64,000 nt of DNA, taken from Lunularia cruciata. Taxonomy: Eukaryota; Streptophyta; Marchantiopsida; Lunulariales; Lunulariaceae. The notes beneath the pieces are model-generated. The model did not search any database. It saw only the letters and a list, made by a program, of their open reading frames with translations, and had not been told where the DNA came from. Position 1 is the first letter of the stretch. Each line of letters opens with the position of its first letter. The position numbers and the translations under genes were made by a program. The stretch lies in the NCBI GenBank assembly GCA_948567375.1, contig OX419758.1, positions 59,153,001-59,217,000 of the forward strand. The letters are read 5' to 3'. This document shows positions 44,808 through 59,337 of this stretch, one piece after another.

Positions 44808-47800
44808 GTTCAAATTTACAGTCTGAATGTTTTATGGTTTTATGGTCTTTGTTTATAATCTTCTTCAGACTCAATCTAGCCGGTTGTAATACATTTATTT
44901 TGGAGTTATCTTGACCGATTGTAACGGATGAAATAATGGGTAAAGATAGCGGATGTTGATAATTCTTCGTAATTATGTATATGAACTTTGTTACCAACAC
45001 TTACCCTTCATGTACCTGTCCCATAACGATTTCTCTTGATCTCTGTTGCTTCTCTCTAAGTGAACACCATTGTTTAACTCGAGACAAATGTGTGCTAGCC
45101 TAGTTGTGTACAAATGGTCAAATGAGTGAGTTAATTTTCTCTATTTACTTAGCCGGCAACATCCCAAAACTGACATAAACATGAGAATTGTGGTCTCTCT
45201 TTACAGTTTTAGTATGATACAGTAGGCTCCTGATGTTTGTCCCAAGCCGGGAAGAAGCAAGTTTACTTTAAATATCGGGAATTGGAGGTCAAGTTCCATT
45301 TTCTTTCTAAATACATGCACTGTGGATATAAATTTCCTTGTGGATCATGACGAAGAAAGAATTCAGTATAGATTTAAACGTTCTTGATTTCCCAATTACG
45401 TTGAGGAACACCAGCCAAGCATCGTCTATGATCTGAAAGTGAAGTAGGTTACATTTTTCTCAGGATACTGCAAATCTGAAAGTGGACGGAAATCTGAAAT
45501 CACGTCACGTGTTCTAAGTGAGCAATCTTTAAATCTTAACTAGCACGCCTTCAATGCAAGAGCCTAGAATTGCTAGAATACGCATAGCGGTCACTCACAT
45601 ACGATTCTGCGTCACGTATGGAGCGGATTGAAGATAAAATTCGAGGTAGATATCTGAGCTCTTCTGCAATATCTCTTTGCAAAAGAACTCAAAAATTGAT
45701 TACGGAGGAGTTTTCGTTTACAGACAGTGATGGAGTTCGGCTCCGAACCTGAACGCTTGGTCAATTGGGATCTTAGATAACTTGCGACCCCAAAGTTGTC
45801 CCTGCAAGTCAGGGCTTATGTGTCAAGGATCGCAGGGCTAAGGCAAGTCAGAAATTGACCACTACACATTTTCAGCATGGAAACACGAAGAAAGAGTATC
45901 ACAAAGTTATAGTCGGCACTCAGCCCTCTTGCTCTGGGGCTAGGCCCTAGGATGAAAGATTTCTTTCTAATTGGTGATTCTAATCATGACCCAGAATCCA
46001 GAGAAACAGTTCTGGCGAAGTAGTACCGTAATCATGTGGACACCTGTCAGATCCCATTTTGGGCCTGTAATAGCTCCCTGTAGAGATCTGAATACATGAT
46101 CATGCTGAAGAAAATTATAGATGCTAGCAGGTAATTACCGTGCCGCAGATCTTTCGCATGATAAACTGCTATGTCGTCAATGTCTAGAAGTTCCCTTGTA
46201 GGGTCTTCTAAATCCAGGTGAAACAGTTCTGCGTTCTTGATGATGCCCGAAACAGTTTATTAACAACCTCTGTTCAACTTGCTTCCTAATACCTTCTCCC
46301 GATGTTCCCTTCGGCAATCATGCTTCTTATTACTTTATTCCGCAGACTGGGCTTGGCCTCTACTTTGAGCTGGAGTAGCTGTGCATGTCTCAGATTTGAA
46401 ATTTATGGAAGAACGACCTGAGCTCTCAATTTAGCTTCTTACAGGGTTAATGAAGACATCTAAATCTGAGTCAGAGATCATTACAAGTAGGTCTTCAAGG
46501 GCAACCGTTATCAAAACACAGTCCCGAGAAAGGACTGATGATTATCACAGCGACATAATCACCGAATACTGTACGTGATGAATAAAGATTCGACATTTCT
46601 ATTTCGAAAGTTCCACGGATATCTAATCCATCAGAATCTCAAGCATGGTTGATCGTTTTGCTTCATTAAATACTGCTGTAGTTATGCGTGTGGTTACGAG
46701 GTCTGTCCTTACTCAGATTCTTATTCTATCAGAAGACGTCAGTGTACGACGAGAGCTGGAATAGTAATAGAATGCGAGAGAAATGTACTCGTGATGAATA
46801 AGTAGCTTCGAGGACAAGAGATCAGATAACCAGTCAGGAAGAAACAAGTTGATTGAGACCCAAAAAACGAGTAAACCGGAGTGACTGAAAAATATCCTGT
46901 CTGCCTTCAGACATTGTCTTTCGATTACTACTGGAGTTTGAAACTGAACACTATCTATACTGGAATGGCATTGTCGCTAATGGAGCTGTGTGCTGTAGTC
47001 AACATTTTCTGCAACATTTGCTGAGGATGCCGGAATGACGTTTCTACAACCAGGTTTTGTCTGGATATTGACGATCACAGTACGAAGAGACTTTGAATGA
47101 AGACAAATCACGCGCATATTGTGCTAGAGAATCAAGATTTGCTCTGTCAGTATTGTACTTGCTCATCTGCAGCCCCATATTCGAACAGGTGAACTTCATG
47201 ATTCTTCATAATCAGGAGCCTGAGCTTTCCTCTCCTTCATTGTTAATAGTAAGAGATTACTTCAAATTATCTTGATTCGGTGACTAGTGTCGAGATTTTT
47301 AATTGTCAAAGGACCATAACTTTGTATGAACTATACAACTCGTGCTGAGTACATCAATCTTTGATACCTAGAAAGCATGCACAGCAGCTCCTGAATCGAT
47401 GGGATAATTTGACCTTGACAGCATGTGTTATTTGTAGCGAAAATTGGATGCAGAGATATGAATGCACTTTCTATTGGAAGTATGGATGAACTAGGCTTGG
47501 ATCATCAACAAGTTATGACCAACATCAATATCGTAATCACATGGTAACGTGTGAAAGGGGCCTACGTGCGTTCCTCAACCGCAACTGATGGTAGTGTATG
47601 GCTCTAAACGCATATACGCGAAAAGGTTATGAATGTTAAGGACACTCCGGGGTTAGTTAGATGTCGTTGTCGATTCAGACGGCTCGGAAGTTACAAGTAG
47701 TTGTCGATCAGCTGGCTAAGAGTATGAAGTGGCGCCTAGATTTGCATTTTATCAGTAACGGTTTGGTTGTGGCAGACCATCTGGAAGTCGATATTCTTCG

Positions 47801-50800
47801 ACACGTTCTTTCTCATTCACGAATGTCCGATGCTTCTATTTCAGAGCCCTAAACGATTAGAGATCCTTGCAGAATGTTGAGCGCCAGTTTGACCGATGTA
47901 GTTAATGGTCGTCGATATGTCCCAATGATTCTACAACTCAAAATCGTGAGCGGAACTCAGAAACAAAGAGGAAATGTGCGCCGATATTGTCAAACCTCTT
48001 GCTAATTCTGGCACGGTAACTCTTCTTAAATATTTTCTGGTGATTCTGGTCGATCACCGGGGAACCAGTGAACGAAACTGGATTGTATGAATAGTGGTCA
48101 TGCATATTCCTGACAGGAGCTCCAGAGATTCATGTCTTGAATTTTCCTTCGATTACTTTAAGGATTGAACACACAACTTCACAAACTCATTTTTATGAAA
48201 ACCCAAAACCGTCAAAATGCCAACCTGGCTTATATACCGAGTATACATTTTCAGGAACCTTGAAACTTAAATTTACCGACTCATTCAGGTCAAGAAGCAG
48301 GTTGACCTACAAAATGTTGCTGTTGGAAGCACGAAAGATAAATCCGGCAACAGTCACGAACCTCATGAGATAAACGTTTCCGTAACTCGTGTGTGGACTG
48401 TTGTGTCTAACCTGTTCCAAGTGTTGAGTGAAGCCAGGGACGACTTGCTTTCTTTGATATCTAGTGACAGCCTTTGAGGACTTCGGAACTCCATATCGAA
48501 ACCAGCGACATTTTCGAAGGAGAAAGACAGCTATCCTCCACGTTCGCGTTGTGCACCACTGGTCTCGCTGGAGTCGAAGATATTGGGGTTGTAAAGACTT
48601 CCCAAAAAATTAACGGAGGCGATGCTACATGCGCACCAGTTGCCTTTGGAATGAGTTTGGATTTCGAGCGAGTCCAACGAGTAAAATCTTCACATTCTAC
48701 CTCGACTCAGATTCGTTCGAGAGGCTTTGATTCATCTGACCGATCTCGCCCCACTACGGGAGCAGATGCAATCCGAAGTAAAGCTGATGCAGATGTAAGA
48801 ACAGCAACTACTGCTCTGGGGTATAGGGCTCAATGTTCGGAAGGGAAACGCGTCTGTACAGCATCTCGTTATGCAGACCTTCTGAGAGCAGAGGCAACTC
48901 AATTACGAGGGAGACGACTCGGTGAAGAGGCCATGTTGCGTTGCGGGAAGCCTTCCTGGTTTTGATAGCAATCATCTCAACGTTTCAACTTCTTTGAGTT
49001 GATGTCAATTGAGCAGAATCCCCAGGAAGTCCCCTTCTCAGTGTGTTCGTGACCTGGCACCAATTGAGAGGAAGGAAATGAATCCTAGCAACCTATAACG
49101 TGTGTGAAGAAGAAGTTAGCCGATCACAAACTTGACATTGCTCACAATGTCAAGCTATTTGAAAAAAAACAAACAAATAGGATTGGTTTGTCGGAGCTGA
49201 TGTCATTCCTACTACTAGGGCATGGAGAAGCACCGTAAAAGCGTACCTTGTAATTATCGACCGGCTAGCCCCATGTAAGTTTGATGGCAATTGGAGCAGT
49301 CGTTTCTTGGGAGTAAATCTTCAACCTCTGAGCGGGATTATGAGATATTCTGAATCACGAAAGGATCCACTAGTGAAGTGCAACAAATGCGAGCAAAGTA
49401 GACGAAGAGTACATGTACACATTGGAACACAACATGGAACTCTCTTCAAGCCAAACATGAACTTCAGATTCTAGAGTAACCCCTGCATCAATGGTATGTC
49501 TAACCTATCTCAGAAGCCGAGATAGAGTAGGCGAACCATTGAGTCAGGGACAACTTCCGAACATGAAAGCTTGTGTTTTGACGTGAAGAGGGTTCCACTC
49601 AAAGCTCCAACAAATGTGAACTCTGAAGCTGTACGACGAGGTTCTAAGAAGAAAATACTGCGATGTTTTGGCTTGTATAACCAATCTTCGTCTTGAAGTC
49701 TATTCTCTCGATCATCGACACATGCTCTTTGAGTCCAGGTAAAATTTAAGCTTTCATGGAAGTGTCACATGCAAGGTCCCGCAAGATGCTCCAACAAATC
49801 AGGTTAGAATTCAAAAGAGAAAAATTTGTATTTAATACCCAATCTGCAGTTAACATGCTGCGATTAGCTTCACGCCCATGGCTGGATATCCCTTCCTTGC
49901 GGCCCGATGTTGGTTTTGTTTCTTCTCCTGGATCTGACCTATCCAGTATTGAGTACATAGGGGAGCTAAGCCTTGTGTTATACTCACCCTAGACTTGAGA
50001 GGGGGCTCAAACTGACGAGGACCAAAACAAGCCGCAACAGTGACATTTCGAGAAGATTACAAATTCACATGCCCATAGAGGCTTCGCGAGCTTCCAAAAC
50101 TTCTTCCGATATCAGCTCAATGGTTGAAATGCAAGATCAATCTTCGTAGGGATGATTTGGACTCCGTCAGAGTAAGCTGCCTCGACCTTGGTGGAGCTCA
50201 GGATCTTCTAGTTTCACTCCTTCTGAGGAATGAAACCACCGTCACAATTGACCACGATTTAAAGGCACGACTGTCAGTGACCATCAAACTGTCATAACTA
50301 GAGCTATGATTATGAATCAATGAGGGGATTTTGTACAGGCATTAATAAATCTGATCTTGAGAAGTTGGGAATCTGCACATTCATTTGCATGAGACTCAAT
50401 AAATCTACCTAGCATACGTTGGAGAGTACTAATGCGGAACCTGAGGTGACTAGGTTTTCAAGGAATCACGCCTGATCATGAGTAGAACAAGTCGCACTGA
50501 TCATGACCACCCCGCCGGGGGCTTGGATAACGGAACTTCAACGATTTAGATTCAGGAAATCAAGTGCTATTCTACACATTCAGACAAATCGACAGCCATA
50601 TTGATGGGACAGTGCCCTTGAGAATTAAAGGTACAGCTAGTGAACTAAGCGAGCTAAGTTGAGAGCGCGAGCCCCATCTCAGATACTCTTGCATGAACTT
50701 GAGAGATTAGAATGCAGACTTCAACTGCTCCGATAGATGGGCTGAACAAACTCGAGAGGTTCTGTAAAGACCAACTGCTCCTGTTGGCATAACTAGTATG

Positions 50801-52061
50801 GAAAGTACAGACATTAGACATCAAGCGCACCTTCGATTGGACTGGACCAACTTGAGAGTTTCTGAGACTGTAGAATGGGCCTCGTAAACCTCAATCTAAG
50901 GCCATCAAGTGCTTCCCCAAATTGTCAGCTACTGAAAAAGAGCTTCCAGACAACTGTTATGTAGGAACTCGAGAGCCCGGCCGCTGAAATCTACTGGAGG
51001 CGTCTGAGAACTGAATGATGTGACTATTTATACAATCAGGGCAGAGAGCTCGGTGGGCCCATAAGTTTTAGATTTCTATAGTCCTGAGGAGGCCAATCTG
51101 ACACCTATTTTCACCTGGTTATGAGTACAATCAGTGCAATTTCATCCTTGACCAGTTCTATTCTGGACCGGTAGCGCTCGCTGACACAAACTTCGCGCCT
51201 TCGATCAAATCATTTAATTTAATGATTTGGTAAGATAGATTGTCAATCAAGTTTACGTTGCAATATGACAGAGCGATAGCGGTGTCACTTTCTGCATTAG
51301 CTGTTACACCTTCTTACCGGTTTATTAATTTTGATCAAACTTTGGTTTGACAGATGTGTGTAATACCAAAGTTCGCGATGCTCCTCGTGACTGTCTGTCT
51401 GGCGATTGATGACTTTTATTCTCGGTGGTGTATAGCATCCGTCAACTCTTGCTTTCAACCGATCACAGATCAAACAACTTTTCCATTTCATATACAGAGT
51501 TCTCGTGGTGGTGTCTTCATCATCCGCTTTTGCCGCCCCATCGATGGAATCCTCTGCTAATCGACACGGTTTGTACCGAGCTAGTTCTATCGAAACCGGT
51601 AATGAAGTTGATCTGACAGAGTTTGCGAGAGGAAGAGATGTGGCACCCTCTGCATCCACGTGTGGGTAACTGTCAATAATCATATGGACTTAGCATGGAA
51701 ATCTGAGACTAATGGAGTTTTGGGTTCGACTAAACCCGAGTCTAAGCCCGCCTGCAGTCCCTGACAATCATTCATTCCCTTCACTGTCAGAATGTGAGGA
51801 TGATAGATTTTCCTATCTACCAAATCAGAGTATTGATCCAACTTTGAGCTTCTAGTATGGGTTCGAAAGCGTGTTTCTTAGTATATTAGTCCGTGACCAT
51901 TCTTAATGAGTTTCCACCGTACCTCCTGCAACAAAGAGGTTTGATGAATGACTAAGTCGATGAGGTCTGCCCTGCCATCAATCAGAAGCTGCTGCATTCT
52001 CCTGTGATCAGTGCATATGCATGTCAGTTCTGCTGCAACGAGTCAGAAAAACTAGGCACCT

Positions 52062-52105
52062 CTTGCTTGCTTGCTTGCCCTCTTGCTTACTTGCTTGCTT
52101 GCTCC
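52062..52105. repeat. Imperfect TTGC microsatellite
   Basis: About ten tetranucleotides of TTGC/CTTG interrupted by CCTC and TTAC. Confidence 0.8.
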
Positions 52106-53609
52106 TTGTGTGTCTGATCATGACTTCCCAACTGCACAGGTGGGAGTGGGGTGGGGGTTGAAAACTCATGACAGCATGTGACGAGTACGCGCGCCTCCTT
52201 ACACTTTGACCTTATATTAAAATGACGCTGGAGTTAGCTTTACCGTAGTCTCCAGTAGATCTATCTGTAGCAATTATATGGGTGTCCCTTGCCGGATAAC
52301 AAATGAACCTCCGTCTCATTGGTCAAACACATATGACTAAAGACTGACATATCTAAAGCGAACCTCGTTTAAGTTAGGAGATGGTTGACATGAAGTCTCA
52401 TTCTAGCTTCGATCCTCTTTAATGAACGATTGGAATGAAATTTCTTTTAGGTTAGCAGACGGTTGACATGAACAACTCAAGGATTCCACCCTCTGTCTAA
52501 GTAACCCCGGCAGGACATTGCTTCGTAGGGCATATGACATGAACTTAATGTAGGTCATAGAAAGTGAAATTGAACCCCACATGTACATGTAGGCAGAAGA
52601 TTCAAAAACAAAAGCTGACCGGTAGGGCGAATCGAGTGCATCCAGTGACATTAATTTGGCTGCAGGGTCTAAATCCCGCATATCCAGCAGAACCAGAGGA
52701 CTTATCCAAAAGGCTATCATACCTAGTACAACCTCCGTCCTTGGTACCAATGTCCACACCTTGGACTTTTGCAGTTTTTGTCCTCTGAAACAAACGACCT
52801 CTTCTTCCAACAAATGGGCATTCTACAGTTCACTGTACGCCGGACGAGTACTCTACACCTCATATATATTATGATAACTTTAAAGGGTCGCAGGGTTTGC
52901 TTGCCCCGAAGGGCGTCAAGGAGAGCTGCTTTCTTGCGGTGCCATCACTCTTCACACATATGTGAGAAAAGAATACACCACAATTCGGCTGTCACATGTG
53001 TGGAATTGGTTCTTTGTGTTCAGTGACGTAAGAGTGATCACTAGGTGGTCAAAGAAGTCTTGACATGGCCACTTATAAATGCGGGGCCTTTCGCCCTTGT
53101 CATGCTTCTACATGAGGGCTACTTCGGAAGGAGTTATAGCTCCCACTACCTTTCATTGTCACTAAAAACTCCAGTTCAATCTTGAGACAGAGGTTCAAAG
53201 TTCAGAGATGGAGAACCACAAATCCTCATCGAGACATCTCCCACAACTGAGAATTTGGCCCCAAGTTCGGCAGATGGACAAACACCGTACGTGTTCAAGG
53301 TATTCGTTACGAGATCTGGCTAACCTTTAAGCGGCATTTAGCTCCAAGCCCAGACAATAGATCGCACTTAAAACTGCCAAAAGATACTGACAGAGAAACC
53401 AAGGGGAGCTTTTAGGTTATTTTTCCAACTCAGGAACTTTAAGACAACGCTCTGAGTTTATCCTTTATGATGAAGGGCTGAGGTCGTATTGCAGCAATAA
53501 TTAGGGATATTTCTGTCCCGTACTGCCATGCAGTTCCCAGAAAATACTTGCCCTCAGGGACACAGGGATAGTTGAATGTAAGCGATGCAAGGGATGCGCG
53601 CGTGAGCGC

Positions 53610-53664
53610 CTATCATTAGTCCTGGAGGCGCACTTTGTGTTAACTCACAAAGTGCCCATGATAG
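53610..53664. repeat. Two-part inverted repeat (hairpin)
   Basis: An inner perfect stem GCACTTTGTG (53630-53639) pairs with 53646-53655 around TTAACT. An outer 7-bp stem CTATCAT (53610-53616) pairs with ATGATAG (53658-53664). Confidence 0.8.
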
Positions 53665-56600
53665 CTCATTGAAAAATTCCAGGGCTGCCGTGCGGTAGCA
53701 CCCAAACTAGAACCTATTTGTCTCTGCATTCTCGGACCTCACTACCCAAGTTACCAGCTCGGTGGAAACTCCAGTACATGTAACAGTGTCAGGGAGAGCA
53801 GATGTCTCATTTCCAGTCTCAAAATGCTCTTTGGTTTTAGGACATCTTATGCTACTTGCTCCAACAGCCTAAAACCCAGCATGACGTCAAGATAGCTAGG
53901 TCACTGAATCCAAATCGTGTACTGTAGTAGGACACTATAGCTAACCAGAAATGGTTCTCAAATGGCAGAAGGAATAAAGCTTGATTACCAGACTGCAACC
54001 TGGTTTAGTCAACCTTATTGTGCAGATTTCTTGCACACGTGATGACAATAGTCACTCAGTTGAAACAATCACCATTAATTACCGTTTCCGAAACTAACAA
54101 CATCATTTGGGAGGGCCCAGTACTTTCCGTACTTTTATATCGAGGGCGACGTGATTTGGAAAGCTCTATTCAATACATCCCCCAATAATTTGTTCAAAGC
54201 CAGCGGTGCAAATATTACTGTAGCAAACACTTCCGAACGTTATGGTGCTAATATCATGATGAATGTCAAGCCTTCAAATCTTCAGCGCTGATTTGCAATG
54301 TATTCAAAGTAGGCTTGCTTTTAAATACCATTAGCGTATCGAGGTCACCTTCCCAAGAAGTCCAAACTATCCAATGAAAAAGTTATAGTCCTTCAGACCA
54401 ACCGCACATTTGCGGCAGATGTTGGCTTTTCAGGCACTTGCTATTGTGTTGTTCGTAACAGACCTAAGTACGTACATCTAACACTGTTAGGAGTCACGCA
54501 GCAATCATACTGACTTTCTCAACTCACGTGGCTGAGTTGTCGAAGCTCTTTTAGCAGAAATTTAGACAATGAGATCTCTCAAACAAAAGCTATGGTCTCC
54601 TGATGCAGCTTGAACAAAGACTTCTCGGATTGAGCAAAATAAAAAACATGAGTCTCAGACATGGTTCTCTCTAGATCTCTTACTAAAGGTTAATCTTCAA
54701 ATTATATGTAGGCTCTCCAAACACAAAAGAAAGTCTTTGTGGTTGAATACGACAAGTCCCGCTACTAAACTTTGACCTTCAGTCCGATTGCTAATCATCG
54801 AGGGTATTGGAACAAAGTAATATTATATTACACTGTCCAAGCTAGTACTCTACAAATGATGAGCCTTCCGGGCAACCAGTGGACTAGAGAAGTCACCACT
54901 ATACTACTGTACAGTCATCATCAATGTACTTTTAATGTCACTAGGAAAAAACGGATAATTGCTGCTGTTACTCACACAATTGGTTTGCTGATTCTAGTTT
55001 AGAGTCGCTGATGGAGAAACTAAGCTTACCGGCCCTACTGTATAGTGTATAAATTGAGTAGAGAATGACGAGTGCCGGTGCCAAGTACATGTCCTATTTT
55101 CATAGTGTCGCTGTAGCTAGATACTAACTTGGATCTTCCGTCCGAGGACCCGGAATATCGATGGTGAAATGAACATCGCCATCTGAGAGTTACATCAAGG
55201 CGCTCCTTTCTTGAACTTGCTAAAGGGGGCCCCAGTCTCCATTATACATGAGCTAAGAGAACCGAACTTAAGACACATGTTCCTGTAATAGTTCCGAGTA
55301 ATTCAAGGAACTTAAAATCTCCAAATCCAACTTAAAGTTTACGGGATCTGCCCAATTGCCAAAATGATTGAAGGCTAGCCGAGAAAGTACTTGACAAGTG
55401 GTTGACAAGAAGTACTATTGTACGAAAGGGTACACAGACTACAACTTGTAAAAGAGGTGTGACCTGTTGCTAACTGTATCCTAAACTACGGACATTTGAC
55501 TCTTAAAAATCTAAAGAGTATACACGTACAAGGTCATACCAATTCCTAAAGATTATAGGCACGGCAAACGCGCGTCGGCAAGAAATGCTCACTATTTAGC
55601 AAGATTGAATATGGCAATTGCTCATGACCATTTTTAAGCACACCTTTATCCAACGATTTCTATGCGATAGTAGCTTGGGGATCCACCCTTTTGTTTGTGA
55701 AGCACTCGACAGTGTCATTCAAACTTGAACTTTAACCTCTGATAGTCTAATTCTACTTGCCTTCTGTACTCTCATTCATACACATACTGCGATGGTCGTG
55801 TGTTTACCCATGGGCGTTCGTTCACCTGACTGTGCACACAAGAACTCAGTGCTTTCCACAAACTAGAATTTCAGGACGTTAACTTAGGTACTCATGATCA
55901 ATTAATGCCTTGCATGCATAGTACGCATAAGTGACCAGACAGCTTATGCAGGACTGTTTGTTTCTACTGAATAATTCACCCAGGTCTAAAGGGGATCCGG
56001 GGATTCACACCGAGGTCAAACTGCAGAGAGGGTTACCTTCAGTCGTGGAAGGGGACGACAATCATCCATATGTCGTTATGCATGATTGGAATCTTGACTA
56101 TGATGATTTCCGATGTTTCCTTTTTGTTTTATTGCGGTTCGTTCAGTGTTGGAGATAAATCTTGTCTTGTTGCAATAAGTGGAGGTGAAGTGTGTTAATT
56201 AATGACCTAACTTTATTACAGTACCTTCACAAGCTACGACGTTTCTGGATCTTAATACTCAGTCCATTCACCCTTTACGTTACTACAATGTCGTCCAGAG
56301 AATGGTCAGTGTTCCACCTTTGCTAGAGGCATCGCCATCCATAGTTTTAGCCTGCTCTCACCCTTATGAGCCTGGGGGTCTTGAAAAGACGTGAATTTTT
56401 TCCAATCAATTAAGTCCTCTTCAACAATAATGTTACATGTCAGTCTGTGTATATTTCGCTTTCTTGTTTCTCGGCATTTTGAATATATCAAGATATGTAC
56501 AACATCAAATGGAGTCTAGTGACTGTTTTATTTCTAACTGCAACCCTAATCGAAGGGTCTCGCTGGCAAATATTGCAAGCATTTCAACGTGGCAGACCTG

Positions 56601-56843
56601 CGCGGTGTTCAGAGTATATGCCTTGACAGCACTAATCGAAATACTGCATTCAGAAGTTCAATAACGCAGTTTCTTTTGCAGTGTCCTGCAATAACCATCT
56701 GCTGATCAGGATACTTGGAGACCACATTACTTCTTCTGATTGATCCGAATTGCCGTAGTCCTGAAGCTAAATATGACAGTGCCAGCTTCAAACAACGTAA
56801 CACATTGTTGAATATCGCCGGTGTCCCCAGTTAAATGCTCAAG

Positions 56844-56893
56844 CACCGGTTACCTCACACCAAATCTGGTGTGTGACCATGAGGTAACGGGTG
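56844..56893. repeat. Fifty-bp foldback with nested stems
   Basis: Outer arms 56844-56857 and 56880-56893 match at 13 of 14 positions. An inner stem CACACCA (56856-56862) pairs with TGGTGTG (56867-56873) across AATC. Confidence 0.85.
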
Positions 56894-57114
56894 ATCCAAT
56901 TTCATATTAGGTACATGGATATAAAAGTGTTGCAGTGGGAAATTGGAATGGAGGATCTAGATCTAGCAGTTCTATACTGTTCGAGTTTGTGTATTTCCAG
57001 CTAGCTACATATGACGGTTAGTGGGAACGTCAAGGATATTGCATCACAAGTAAGTAATTTTTAGTCGTAAAAAGAACTGATGGTCAGTGATCATGAACAC
57101 CGTAGTTTACTGAC

Positions 57115-57166
57115 TTCTGTTTATAAACTCTAGATTTGCCTTCTGTTTATGAACTCTCGATTTGCG
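57115..57166. repeat. Two tandem copies of a 26-bp unit
   Basis: TTCTGTTTATAAACTCTAGA and following bases recur at 57141 with three changes. Confidence 0.85.
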
Positions 57167-59220
57167 TACTAAAAGGTCCTCTTAGTGCGCAATCAAGTCT
57201 GTACATGTACTTTTTAAGAACTGAGCAGACGACGTAATGTGAGACCCGTTTTATTTTTTTTATTTTGTTGCTCCTTGCTTGTTCCCGTTTATGACGGTAA
57301 TCTGAAGGTTTCTGGAATCCCTGTCGTTTACCAACGCCGTAGTTTGTGATGGGTCCAAGGGAAATTCACTAATACTAGCTATGGTACCATGGCTGATAGA
57401 GGTGGAAGAACATACACCGATACTCTGGTAGATCACGCCGGAGCCACCTCAAAGATTGTGAAGACAGAGCGATTTGTGATATTTCGGGTACTATGTTATG
57501 TTCTCTGTCTTTAGAATTACTTTGCTTTTGATATTTGCTGTGATCATGCTTATATTCAATATGCCTGGTACTTCTACTGTATACCGCATGTACACATGCT
57601 TGATGTCATTGAGATCATTTGCAATTATAGAAGTCTGAAGAAATTCCGATTGTCTGATAAGTCTCGCTTGTTCGTTATCGTCACTCAACCTTGAGATACT
57701 TTGAAATTTCCTCTTGCCGCAGCGATGGAAGACATATCTACAGTCACGAATCTATTCAACGTCTTAACTCGGAAAACAGTATTCCCAGACACAACAGTAC
57801 CAGCTGCAGCACATGCAGCTGCTGGGTGTGAACTTCAGTGCATGCAGGTAGCCATAAGTGGGATCTCGATTCAAATCTTGAACGATTGAAAATCTGTACC
57901 ATTTGCGGTGTTTGAAGCTAGATCAGGTTAACGTGTCAAACTCTGGAATGGTGTAAACATTAGGTATAAAAAGTACTCATGCAACGAGCTCAACTGTTAG
58001 GTCACTAGGTGTCGAATAGTGACAAATGAAAATCCGCAGATATGTTGGATTAGTCTTAGAATGTCGCAATTTAATCGAATAAAAGGTTGGAACCACATAC
58101 TTTTAAGACCAGTTGAAGTTTTATGGCATGTGCAGGATCAAATTCGCTCAGGTGCTTAATTGATCTCAAGAAGAGTAGGAGCTCCTGCTCTTCTTGATCA
58201 TATGTATAGGAAGAGATATGCTGATAAGAAGACCAGTAGAATGCAGACAAAGTAAACACATTTCAAGAGATAACAAAGGCTTCGTGTTTTGGAGCCCCTT
58301 GAGATCCCAAGAAAAGGCTGCTTATCTGGCTTGCATGTGCCGGGGAACTACAAAGTCTAGTTCATCTACGATAGGACATTGTGTTGATCCTGCAAGGCCT
58401 GCAAGCTCTTTGTCAAATGTGTCCACTTTGTCTGATAGACGACATTCTCCTGACCTTTTGCATCTGGGTCAAATGGGTGTTGAATACCTGAACTATCAAA
58501 TTCTATTTACTGTAGTACTACCAATATGCATAAAACGACAAGCTGGCTTGCAAATGCTCAGATGGATCTCGAAATTCGTGTTTCTGAGATGTCGCACCTG
58601 GTTTGAGCGACAAAGGTGCATTTTGCAATTTGCACATGGCGAATAGGATTTCATCGTACAAGCCATCCAAATGTGGTGAGTCTGGTTAATATACTTTATT
58701 CGTCGTTCGTTGAAATTGATCATTGTCCAGGATTTTGTGTCACCATACTGATGTCACTGCACACTATCAAGCAAATCAGCTGGTTAAATTAGTTCTAAAT
58801 CCTATTTGCTGCCATGCGGGACTGATTGCGTTCGATGATCAAAGGGGCATTGTGCACTTCACTGGCCCCGTCCGCTGCGCGCTTCCCAAGGAACGAGACT
58901 AGTGTTTAGCTTTTGTTACTCTCGAAAGTGTGATTTCTAGCAGGTTATCTTTCTCATACTCAGACGAGTCACGTGAAGTTTTCCTCCTCGAACTTCAGCC
59001 CATACTTAAGCCGACATCATCTCAGTTTTCTTATCTCCAGCGTCTTTTCCAAAATATAGCTGATACTTACGGGCAGAAAGAAATTTTCCCATAAAGCTGG
59101 ATCATGAAGACTTGTTTCTGCAGCTCCCAAAATCTTAACGGCATTCCCAATTGAGCAACACGTCTGTTTTTGAAATCAGCATTGTAGTAGACAACACTAC
59201 AGTGTTGCAACTTAATTACC

Positions 59221-59337
59221 GCAACTCTGCGACTTGCAATGCTTCTACGTGCAGTTATCATATCATAATTTCTTGTTTAGCCTCAACGCCTGCGACCTGC
59301 AAATACTGCTACGTGCACTAATCAATACATAAATTCC
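59221..59337. repeat. Tandem duplication of about 55 bp
   Basis: GCGACTTGCAATGCTTCTACGTGCA-type sequence at about 59226 recurs at about 59290 (read as GCGACCTGCAAATACTGC then TACGTGCA), followed in both by an ATCA/ATAATTTC-like stretch. Confidence 0.65.

Noticed and set aside
52616-52720. GGTCTAAATCCC as a tRNA B box
   Set aside because: No matching A box or cloverleaf stems could be found around it.
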